This document shows positions 10,505 through 18,217 of a stretch of 64,000 nucleotides of DNA, in pieces; the stretch's first letter is position 1; each line of letters opens with the position of its first letter. A program made the translations under genes and the position numbers. Origin of the DNA: Hirsutella rhossiliensis (Eukaryota; Ascomycota; Sordariomycetes; Hypocreales; Ophiocordycipitaceae); contig NW_025408688.1 of NCBI RefSeq assembly GCF_020360975.1, forward strand, positions 792,439 through 856,438, in the 5' to 3' direction. The notes below the pieces were generated by a model that had not been told where the DNA came from, made no database searches, and saw only the letters and a list, made by a program, of their open reading frames with translations.

Positions 10505-11134
10505 ATGTCGACTGACTCTGCCTCGACGACTCAGGAAGATGCGAGTCCCTTTCACACTGAGTCGGTTGCCTGTGGACAAACTGGTCATATCCGTGCCCTC
10601 GATAGGATTCTACGTCCTGCCTCGCCAACCTCGGAGGTTTGGGACACCGAAACTCAATACAACAGCGTAGGCCGTCGCGACGAACAGGCGCAAGGCGAGA
10701 TTACAGAGTCACCTACAGCAGAGGCACATCCAGTGCTCGCACCTAGCCATCTTCATGACTCTTCCTCTTGCAGCGACGGGAAGGAGAATCGTCCTCCTGG
10801 ACTTGTATTTCAGGTCGCCGTATCCGACACTTGCCATCGAGTAGAGGCCAACGGTTCCATCGATAGCGGACAAGACGAACAAATTGAACTGGAGTTCGGC
10901 TTGCCTCTTCGCAAGCCTGTTCAAATAACCTTGAGGTTCTCCCAGAGTTCCCCTCCAGGTTCGTCACGATGCACCAGACAGCGCGAGCGGAGGAGCCATG
11001 ATGATTTCACCGGGAGGAAGGATGCATGGCTTCTATCGCCCGAGCAAAGATGGCAAGCTCCTAGGCAAAGGCACAAGAGGCAGCGTGCTCAGAAATTTCG
11101 GAGGAGCAAGCGACCGGCCGTAGAAGAGTGTTGA
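10505..11134 (+). CDS. Unknown protein, 209 residues, intact frame
   Basis: I do not recognise this gene. The ATG at 10505 lies in a strong fungal context (CCCACCATGTCG) preceded by pyrimidine-rich DNA, and the frame is open to TGA at 11134. The protein is low-complexity and polar. The first 90 residues are Ser/Thr/Glu-rich; a KENRPPG stretch (codons from 10781) resembles a KEN-box degron; a hydrophobic beta-like segment follows (ELEFGLPLRKPVQITLRF, about residues 124-142); the last 45 residues are strongly basic (RQRHKRQRAQKFRRSKRP), a likely nuclear localisation signal. No signal peptide or membrane segment is seen. It may be a nuclear protein; it could also be a non-conserved ORF. It is divergent from the bZIP gene and might share a promoter region. 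Confidence 0.55.
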   Translation: MSTDSASTTQEDASPFHTESVACGQTGHIRALDRILRPASPTSEVWDTETQYNSVGRRDEQAQGEITESPTAEAHPVLAPSHLHDSSSCSDGKENRPPGLVFQVAVSDTCHRVEANGSIDSGQDEQIELEFGLPLRKPVQITLRFSQSSPPGSSRCTRQRERRSHDDFTGRKDAWLLSPEQRWQAPRQRHKRQRAQKFRRSKRPAVEEC

Positions 11135-11959
11135 ATTTGAGTATCTTTACCAGCCTTAGAATGGGGGTGGTTCCTTGATGCACCTCCATGAAACATTGAT
11201 TCCACAAGCTAGTATCAACATCCTCGGTCGTCTTCATACGAGACTTGTCGGGGAACTGCCTCGTATTGGCGATTCATGCGATGTGTGCTGATACTGATAG
11301 TTCAATCCGTTGTAGCCTGTAAATGCCCCCTGCTGCCTTTATTTACAGTTACCATGCATTCAAGGAACAAGGTTTGATGATGTCGGAACTGACGGTAGAA
11401 ACACATGTCGGATCACGTGCATCATCACGTGCAGACACCGGGCAAATCCGGCAGCCAATTTCCCTTTAGGGACGAGGCCTCCTTAGAGGCCTTGTCACAC
11501 AACAAGAGGCACGGACAGTATGGATGACTGAGCAACGATCGGGAAGGAGATCCCCTGTGAATCGGGCAACGAAAGACTCTTAATTCTCTATCTAAGTGAT
11601 GGTGAAAAGTTGGCTTCTTATACTTGTGATTTTGGGCTGAGTGGCGATGTTGCCACCCAGGCAGCATAGATGACGACGTCACCTAGAAGGTTCGAATCCA
11701 TCACTAATATGGCATTACGAACTGCTTGCTGCCTGTTAGGCAGCACAGTGAATGAGCGTTCCGATCTTGACAGGCCTCAAGAAGAAAAAGAACACAGATC
11801 ATCACAATCAATACAACCTCTTTTGCAGCTGCACACAAGCTGCTGCATTAAACCTTGATCCATCGTGCATACCTACCTATTTCCTCATTAGGCCCGAGCC
11901 GCAGAACCACCGTTCTGACAGATGACAGCATCGGCTCAAGCTCCGCATAACTTGCCCCA
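11135..11959. other. No gene recognised
   Basis: Mostly featureless DNA, with a perfect hairpin at 11727-11745 and a tRNA B-box-like GGTTCGAATCC at about 11687 that does not fold into a cloverleaf. A segment near 11640 (AGTGGCGATGTT) resembles part of the copia LTR at 34763-35000 and might be an old LTR scrap. Confidence 0.4.
11727..11745. other. Perfect 7-bp hairpin
   Basis: TGCTGCC and GGCAGCA pair across a five-base loop. It is similar in form to the GTTGCC/GGCAAC hairpin inside the copia LTRs at 34763-35000 and 59154-59385. Confidence 0.6.
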
Positions 11960-12280
11960 TCACTCCACGAATACTGTAGTGCCTCCAGGACACGGCTTAC
12001 ATACTAGACATTCGGTAAGCAAAGGCCACAACGTAAGGTAAATCGTCCGTACCGTTAATCCGAAGCATTCCATTCCAACCAGCCGCTGACGCAAGGTATT
12101 TTGCTGGTATGGGTCGACGGTAGCAATGCCTACAGTGAGGAGTGGCCACAACGTTGCCAGTTGGTCGATACCCGTCGTAAAGCGGCCCATCAATGTGATG
12201 ATTCGATCGGCAGCAGTCTTTACTTCAGTGTTAAAGGCCGCGCTTCCAATCCTTGTGGTAATCCTTTCGAGGTAGATGGT
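11960..12280 (-). pseudogene. C-terminal end of a Zn2Cys6 regulator (fungal transcription factor domain 2)
   Basis: The open frame on the minus strand begins TIYLERITTRIGSA and continues with an AADRIITLM helix and TLWPLLTVGIATVDP, then QQNTLRQRLVGMECFG. The order of helix, L-W-P-L-x-x-A/G, acidic residue, R-x-R-L, x-x-M-E-x-F-G matches the end of the PF11951-type fungal transcription factor domain as I remember it. The part upstream, including any zinc cluster, is absent. The frame has a stop just before 12280, and eighteen bases later the chromovirus LTR begins. The last 30 residues do not look like the family, so the 3' end may also be frameshifted. It is a remnant and not expected to work. 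Confidence 0.5.
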
Positions 12281-12297
12281 TCATGCTAGACCATGGC

Positions 12298-12487
12298 TGT
12301 GAAAGGCCTCTAGTGAGTTGATACAACTAACTAGTCCCTATGCTGTTTACTATCAAGATAGAGAAGAAAGAAAGAAAGAAAGAGAATCTACTACATGAGA
12401 GCACAATAGCATTTTATAGCTTCGAGCCAATGGAAGGTTCTAGAAGCTAGGCGGCGCAGCCGCCGTTAAAGCGGCTTGCCCGTTACA
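12298..12487 (-). repeat. Chromovirus 3' LTR
   Basis: 190 bp, from TGTGAAAGG to CCCGTTACA on the plus strand, matching 17583-17772. In element sense it holds a CCATTGG box and a TATAAAA box. An AAAG microsatellite lies at about 12364-12382. Confidence 0.95.
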
Positions 12488-13165
12488 TTACCTCCTCCCT
12501 TCCAACGTTTCCTCTTCCGGGGATCGTGGCAATCTGTGGCAAGATGACTTGAGAAGGTGACACTCCTTTATGCTTCTTCCATTGCTTCCATGCATCGGTG
12601 TGTCGAATAGTGGTAAGGGGTTCCCACGTAGGCTGCGAGTAATCATGCCATTTTACGAGCACCTTCTTATGCGTACCTTCCATTCTTTCATCCAGAATTC
12701 TTTCAACAAGGTACATCTTTCGCCGTCCACCAGCACCGGTGGGGCACTCTCTTGATCGAGTTTCTGCGAAGGCAATGGGTCTCCGGGGACTGGCCGGAGT
12801 AGGTCGACGTGAAAGACTGGATGGATGCGCCCAGGCACATCCAACCTGTAGGCATGTGGGCTAACTTCCGCGAGCACTTGATATTTGGCATGTAGCCAAT
12901 CGAGCTTCTTGCAGGGTCGCGATGTTTTGACATTTCTCAAGTTGAGGTATACCCAATCCCCAGGCTCGTATCTCGGTGCGGCTGTCCTGTGCTTGTTGGC
13001 TTGCGCTTGCTGTATTTCCTGGGCCATAGCTATCGCTGCTTGCGCAAACTCCGTGGCGTCCTGTAGTCTCTGAATAAAATCCTCCGCTGTCGCTTCCCCC
13101 TGCGTCGTGTCTTCCGTTCTTCGATGCTCAACTAACTGGATTGGCTCGTTGTGGTAGCCGTGCAT
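12483..13165 (-). pseudogene. Chromovirus integrase C-terminal part with chromodomain
   Basis: Two frames (13165-12653 and 12716-12483) cover the GPY/F-like part (WVYLNLRNVKTSRPCKKLDW, PGRIHPVFHVDLLRP) and a chromodomain (YLVERILDERM, KVLVKWHDYSQPTWEPLTTI). Chromodomains of this group bind methylated histone H3 and steer insertion to heterochromatin. The aromatic cage positions look present. A frameshift near 12700 separates the domain from the integrase. The stop codon TAA overlaps the first bases of the 3' LTR. Confidence 0.85.
12491..12503 (-). other. Polypurine tract
   Basis: In element sense GGAAGGGAGGAGG, three bases before the 3' LTR. It would prime plus-strand DNA synthesis. Confidence 0.75.
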
Positions 13166-13179
13166 GAAGAAGAACGGAC

Positions 13180-14790
13180 TCAGTCCGGTGGAGGTTGCTT
13201 CCTCTCGTTAATAGTCGCCATCGCGATTGGAAGCAAGTCTAACCAGTTCTCCTGCAGATAATTCGTCCATATCCGAAGAATCCTCTCTACCTCTTGGTTC
13301 ATTCGTTCTGTTGCACCGTCGGTTTGTGGATGGTACGCCGTCGACAACCGCTGCTCGATCCCTAGCATCTGACAGAAACTTTTCCACATACCACTGACAA
13401 ACTGGGGACCCTGATCACTGGTTATAGCCGTTGGGATGCCATGGACAGGGTAGTGTCGTTCGAAGAGTCTTCTTGCAACCGCTTCTGTGGAAATATCGTT
13501 CAATCCTTCGAGTTCGACGCCTTTGGTGAGTCGGTCCGTGACCACCATGCAGTTCGTCGCGCCATCTTTCCCCGACGGTGGGAGGTCAGTAATAAAGTCA
13601 ATGGTAATTTCGCTCCATATGCGTTGCGGAATAGGGAGCGGCTTTAGGAGTCCTTTCTTTGTATCCCTCCAGATGGTGTTTCGTCCGCAAACCTCGCAGT
13701 TGCGCACAAACCGACGTACATCGCTAGCGGCACCCGGCCAGAAGAAGCGTCTCGACAGAGTCGAGTACGTGAGGTCCCTTCCAGGATGTCCGGTGATATG
13801 AGAGTCGTGAGTTTCCTGGATGATCTTTGTACGTAGCGGCTCCGAACCGGGTATCCAGACGCGTTCTCTAAAGCACAGCAGGCCTCTATTGTCTAATGAG
13901 CATTCTGAAATGCTGACAACCTTCTGTAACTCTGTTGGCAAACTCTTCGCTCCATCTGCTACCAGCTTCGTGAGTTCTTGATAAAGCTTGTCTTCTTGCC
14001 GTGCGGCGTGCCACAGCTGCTGTAACTCCTCATCTTCAAATATCCTGATCTCTTTTCCGAAGTTGATTTCCTGGGCACCCTCGTTGTTGGTAGACAATGT
14101 CGATATTGGGACCCTTCTAAGGTGATCATTTTGGAATAGCCTCATAATGCGTCCCTTTAGTCGTTCATCGGAGTAGTTGGCCGGCATATCCTGGTCCCGT
14201 CGAGAGAGTGCGTCAGGCAATCCGCCCTTGCGGCCCGGCCTCCATTCGAGCTCGAATTGGAACCTGGACAGGAACTCCGACCACCGCACTTGTCTCTCTG
14301 TCAACCTCCTTTCCGAGTAGAAGTACCTCAGGTTCTTGTGGTCCGTTAGGATCTTGAAGTGCTCTACTGCCCGTAGCTCTGGTTCCCACTGCTCCAAACA
14401 TCTGAGAATGGCGAGTAGCTCCTTGTCATGGATAGCGTAGTTCGCTTCGGCTGCCGAATGTTTCTTCGAGAAGTATGCGACAGGTCGTACCAGTCCATCC
14501 TTATCATCTCTCTGCAAGAGCACGCCTCCCGACGCGAACCCTGAAGCGTCTGCTTCCACGATAGTCTCCCTTTCTGGATGGAAGTGTGCAAGGATCGGGG
14601 CCGTGATCAACAGGTCCTTGAGCTTCTCGAAGGCTTCTTCGCACAATTCATCCCAACGGAATGGCACGTCCTTCTTCGTTAGCCGCGTTAGCGGCTCCGC
14701 TATCACCGAGAACTCTGGCATAAACATCCTGTAGAAGTTCGCGAATCCAATAAAACTCCTCACGGACTTAACATTCGTCGGGTTGCCCAT
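13180..14790 (-). pseudogene. Chromovirus RNase H and integrase
   Basis: This is the longest unbroken frame of the element, 536 residues. The reverse-transcriptase connection (SVRSFIGFANFYRMFMPEFS) leads into RNase H (ETIVEADASGFASGGVLLQR, LLAILRCLEQW, KILTDHKNLRYF), followed by an integrase with an H-H-C-C zinc part (HDSHITGHPG, CEVCGRN). The D,D-35-E core shows as ITIDFITDLP, ITSDQGPQFVS and MNQEVERIL. It would cut RNA in hybrids and insert the DNA copy in the nucleus. The residues look complete. The frame ends at the change near 13180. Confidence 0.9.
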
Positions 14791-15713
14791 TCCTTCACAG
14801 CCTCAACCTTCTCAGGGTCGACTCGGATCCCACACTCCGCCTCGATGATAAACCCAAGGTATTTCACAGCCTTGACTTCGAATTCACTCTTGTTGATATC
14901 CAGTTGCAGCCCGGCGTCCATCAGTCGTTGGAGGACCTTGCCGACCTTGTCGCGGTGGTCTTGCAGGCTTCCAGAGGAGAAGATCAGGACATCGTCGATA
15001 TATGCTGACACAAAATCGTCTAGGTAATCCTGGAGCGCGCTGTTAATGTACCGCTGAAAGGCTGCTGGTGCGCCTGTCAGGCCGAATGGAACTACCAGCC
15101 ATTCGAAGGATCCATAGCGCGTTCTGAAAGTTGTCTTTCCTCGTCGCCGGGGCGACCCTGATCTTATGGAACGCTGCTATAACATCTACCTTGGTGAACC
15201 ACCTTGCCTTGGCTATCGTTCGCAAGGTCTCGCTCAGTAAGGGCAAGGGATAGCGGTCCCTCTTCGTTATATGGTTCAAACCTCTGTAATCCACGCAGAA
15301 GCGGATGCCTCCGCCGGGCTTCTTCACCATAAGGACTGGTGCCGCGGCTGGCGAGCTGCTGACTCTAATAAATCCCTTGTCGAGTAGTTCTGTGAGAGTC
15401 TTCCGTAGTACCAATAGCTCCTCGCGGGACATGCTGTAAAGCGGTCCCCAGGGTAGGGCTTCTCTCGGCCATGCTCGTCTTTCAGCACTTCGATCTTCAG
15501 GTCCACACCTGGCCGATGAGGGGGCAGCTGGTCGGCCAGTTGCTGAGAGAAAGCTCGAGACCACTTGTGGTACTGTGGTGGCAGCTTCTCCATTACGTCA
15601 GTCTTCGGTTTCGGTCTTAGGGCCTTGTCAATATCCGCCATCGTGACCGAGTGAACTCCAATGCCGCCTTTGCGTTTGTCACGGCGTGCTTCTGCTAAAA
15701 AGGTTGCGGCCAT
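14760..15713 (-). pseudogene. Chromovirus reverse transcriptase
   Basis: This copies element RNA into DNA. The frames 15713-15324, 15564-15043 and 15011-14760 together cover fingers and palm. [13 protein letters not shown] lies near the start, then [62 protein letters not shown], and the catalytic Y-I-D-D in SAYIDDVLIFS (about 14995), then KYLGFII. All catalytic aspartates are visible. The frame changes twice, around 15440 and 15030, so no single polypeptide is made. Confidence 0.88.
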
Positions 15714-15731
15714 GACATTAGAGACATCTAG

Positions 15732-16166
15732 CTAGGGAGGCTGGTAACGTCGTCGGTCTCGTACTTGAACTCCATTGGACCCGATCTCGAGATATCCTTC
15801 CTTCGCATGGATGTGAACATCCTGGTCTTCCATCCATCGTTTACCCAGGATCATATCCCAGTTCAGATCGTCGATGACGTACATGAAGACACGATGCTGC
15901 TGATGTCCATCGAGGTCGATCGACACATACGTGATCTTGTCGATTTTGACCTCCTTGCCGTCTCCGGCTGCGTTCTCCAAGATACGCGGCTGAACGCGTA
16001 TATGTGGCAACTGGAGAGAGTGAAATGTGCGCTTGCTAACCGCGCCGTAGCAGAGGCAGCCATAGTCGACAAGAGATGGCACGAAGTCTGTGCCGTTCAC
16101 CCTGACGTCTGCTATGAACGGTTCTCCGTCCATTTTTGCTTTTCCGCTCACATCCCATTCTCTCAC
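15732..16166 (-). pseudogene. Chromovirus aspartic protease
   Basis: This processes the polyprotein. It begins with a small domain (FIADVRVNGTDFVPSLVDYG), where the active-site triplet reads D-Y-G in place of D-S-G or D-T-G. The flap and end follow: VSIDLDGHQQHRVFMYVIDDLNWDMILGKRWM, quoted here in parts only as VFMYVIDDLNWDMILG. The I-L-G-x-x-W-M ending is typical. It is about 144 residues, in a frame separate from Gag and from the reverse transcriptase. The changed second active-site residue may be a mutation or a subgroup feature. Confidence 0.75.
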
Positions 16167-16181
16167 AGCCGCCGCGTGTCC

Positions 16182-17434
16182 CTAGTCTGAATCTTCATCG
16201 CTATGAGAAGAAGTATCGTCTTCGGCGACCTCGGCTTTAGTGACCGCTGGTCGTGACGGGGTCACGGCATTGACCTGAGTGCGTCGGGTCGTGTTTGCGG
16301 GTCGGATAGGCGCAGCCAATGGACAGCGCTCGATTCTGCAGTTGTCTCTTCCACAACGGAGGCAACGCCCTTCACGGTAACGGGCGTCCATCTCGGCCTG
16401 GTCGACCCACTTGGCACGCTTGCCCAACAGCGCTTGGTCTTCTGGTCGCTTGGATTGGTAACCATATGTGTTCTTATCACTGCGGGTGCGCGCAGCGTTC
16501 ACTTTCGCGGATGCTTGTAGAGTTGGTTCCCATTCCATCATATCCTCTCGTCTAACTTCGGTTTTCTGGCCAGACTGTTTCTGGGCAGCCTGGCCTCCAT
16601 GATTCTGGTGGTTGTCATAGTTGTCCGAACTCTTTGTGTTGCCTCGAGGCCTTTTCCACTGACCCAACAATTCCATCTGGCTGCTCAGCGAATCGCACCT
16701 CCTCGCCAGCCCAACATAGCTGCTGATGGCAGAGGGTCAGAGCCTATGAGGGCTGCTTTCATTTTATCGTTTAGTGCCTCCTGGAGGTAGGAAATCTTGC
16801 TGTCATCTGGCCAATACTCGGCGTTGGCGTTGGCGATCTCCCTCTCAAAGCGGGGGTAAAAGGACGTGAACGGTTCATTCTCTCCTTGCTTAATCGAATG
16901 CAGGTTGCGTGTAGCTCTCTGCTTGCGATCCCTCTCCCCGTACAGCAATTCGAGGCGGTTGAGTAGTTCAGCAACATTGAACGTTTTCTTCTCGGTTTGC
17001 ATCTCGACAAATGTGGTCACGTTGTCTTTAGCCTTGCCTTCTAGGCTCATGAAGATGTACATAAAGTGGCCTTCTGTATCTCCAAGGGCTTCTTTGTCGA
17101 CTCGTAGCTTTCCCTCGGTTTCTAGTTTCCAGCTTCGCCACTGGGCCTTGTCGCCGCCGAATTTCGGTATGTCTCGTAATTTGGGGCGCTTGGTTGGGTG
17201 AGGGTTGTGAGTGGCGACCACACGGGTGTCCTCAATGGGGACAGCCGGGGTGACAGATGGCGTTGGCTCTAGGAGTTCAGACGAACGGGCTTGCTGGTGT
17301 TGTTGGAGTTCCAGGGCAATAAAACGTTCTTCAAACTGGGTGTTTCTTCGGGAACTCTCTTCTCTCAGACTTCGTATCTCGGCAACCAGGGCGCTGAGGA
17401 CGTCCGGCTGCATGTTGTTGTTATCTTCGGCCAT
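16182..17434 (-). pseudogene. Chromovirus Gag with zinc knuckle
   Basis: Gag forms the particle that packages element RNA. The first ATG is at 17434 (MAEDNNNMQPDVLSALVAEI), followed by a coiled-coil-like helix, a proline-rich linker and the conserved capsid part (KFGGDKAQWRSWKLETEGKL to SFYPRFEREIANA). The frame breaks near 16680. The second frame (16676-16182) holds a knuckle, CLRCGRDNCRIERC, shorter than the usual C-x2-C-x4-H-x4-C and lacking the histidine. An acidic Asp/Ser/Glu tail ends at 16182. The break and odd knuckle suggest a defective Gag. Confidence 0.85.
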
Positions 17435-17477
17435 CGCGACTTCGCTGAACGCTAATAGTTCGACGGGACTCAGTTTG

Positions 17478-17567
17478 GTGTCTTCAGTGTCTTCGGTGTC
17501 TTCAGTGTCTTCGGTGTCTTCGGTGTCTTCAGTGTCTTCGGTGTCTTCAGTGTCTTCAATGTCTTCA
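17478..17567. repeat. Ten 9-bp tandem units before gag
   Basis: Units of GTGTCTTC plus A or G repeat about ten times. In element sense each unit reads Thr-Glu-Asp in the gag frame. The tract lies between the primer site and the first gag ATG at 17434, with no ATG ahead of it, so it is probably untranslated leader unless a non-AUG start is used. Confidence 0.8.
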
Positions 17568-17570
17568 GTG

Positions 17571-17582
17571 ATCTTGATAGTA
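17571..17582 (-). other. Self-priming primer-binding site
   Basis: Directly next to the 5' LTR, the element-sense sequence TACTATCAAGAT is perfectly complementary over twelve bases to ATCTTGATAGTA inside the LTR. This is the arrangement known for Tf1/sushi elements, where the folded-back 5' end of the RNA primes reverse transcription in place of a tRNA. Confidence 0.75.
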
Positions 17583-17772
17583 TGTGAAAGGCCTCTAGTG
17601 AGTTGATACAACTAACTAGTCCCTATGCTGTTTACTATCAAGATAGAGAAGAAAGAAAGAAAGAAAGAGAATCTACTACATGAGAGCACAATAGCATTTT
17701 ATAGCTTCGAGCCAATGGAAGGTTCTAGAAGCTAGGCGGCGCAGCCGCCGTTAAAGCGGCTTGCCCGTTACA
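17583..17772 (-). repeat. Chromovirus 5' LTR
   Basis: 190 bp, matching the 3' LTR. In element sense TATAAAA lies about 55 bases before ATCTTGATAGTA (17644-17633), the sequence complementary to the primer site. By analogy with Tf1 the transcript should start at or close to that sequence. Confidence 0.95.
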
Positions 17773-17931
17773 TCAGGATCGAAAGGAGGCCGACGCCAAG
17801 CCTGAGATGCAAGTCTACGACGCTTGCAAGGAGGCAAGGATCCAATACAGCCGTCGCCGCTGTTGGTAGCGATTCGTTTTTCTTGCAACGTCATACCGAT
17901 TGGTGCTCAACCGTATCAAATTAAAATACTT
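17773..17931 (+). other. Short unidentified coding remnant between chromovirus and Helitron A
   Basis: A plus-strand frame of about 30 codons (QDRKEADAKPEMQVYDACKE, then RIQYSRRRCW and a stop) looks protein-coding by composition and may be the end of a gene or element cut by its two neighbours. I cannot name the family. Confidence 0.35.
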
Positions 17932-17940
17932 CGAACACCC

Positions 17941-18038
17941 GTTAAGTTGCCAAGGCAAGGGGCTTAACGGCTGAATATCCAGCCCGAAGGGTAAATATCG
18001 TAACCTGCAATTCACTTTCCTAGGGGGAGACCCCCTAG
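17941..18038. other. Helitron A 3' subterminal hairpins (copy 1)
   Basis: The outer structure (17941-17968) has GTTAAG/CTTAAC arms enclosing TTGCC/GGCAA. A second hairpin (18020-18038) has arms CTAGGGGG and CCCCCTAG. Both recur in copy 2, supporting a role in ending transposition. Confidence 0.75.
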
Positions 18039-18217
18039 AACCCCCCATTCGCCTGCCGCGGGCACACCAGCTGTTCAAACCGCTTCAAACCTGCACTGAG
18101 GGAATTGACTGATAGTTAGGGAGTCTCTCTGCTGCTTCCCAACAGGCCCAACCTAACTATAACTATATACTATATATCGAACCTCCCCTTTCCCCGCAGC
18201 TTAGAGGAACATGCCGT

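Larger units (their letters stand above)
12298..17772 (-). mobile_element. Ty3/Gypsy chromovirus, full length but frameshifted
   Basis: A 5.48-kb LTR retrotransposon lies on the minus strand with two 190-bp LTRs that look identical, Gag, protease, reverse transcriptase, RNase H, integrase and a C-terminal chromodomain in Ty3 order. The primer site is complementary to the element's own LTR, as in the Tf1/sushi self-priming group. A polypurine tract adjoins the 3' LTR. LTR identity points to recent insertion, yet the coding part has about seven frame changes. The five bases on either side (ATGGC left, TCAGG right) do not match, so no target duplication is left. Confidence 0.93.

Noticed and set aside
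11590..11710. tRNA gene with B-box GGTTCGAATCC
   Set aside because: The B box and an A-box-like TGGGCTGAGTGG are present, but acceptor and T stems do not pair properly and no anticodon arm could be drawn.
12361..12382. AAAG microsatellite as an independent feature
   Set aside because: It is part of the chromovirus LTR and occurs at the same place in both LTRs.
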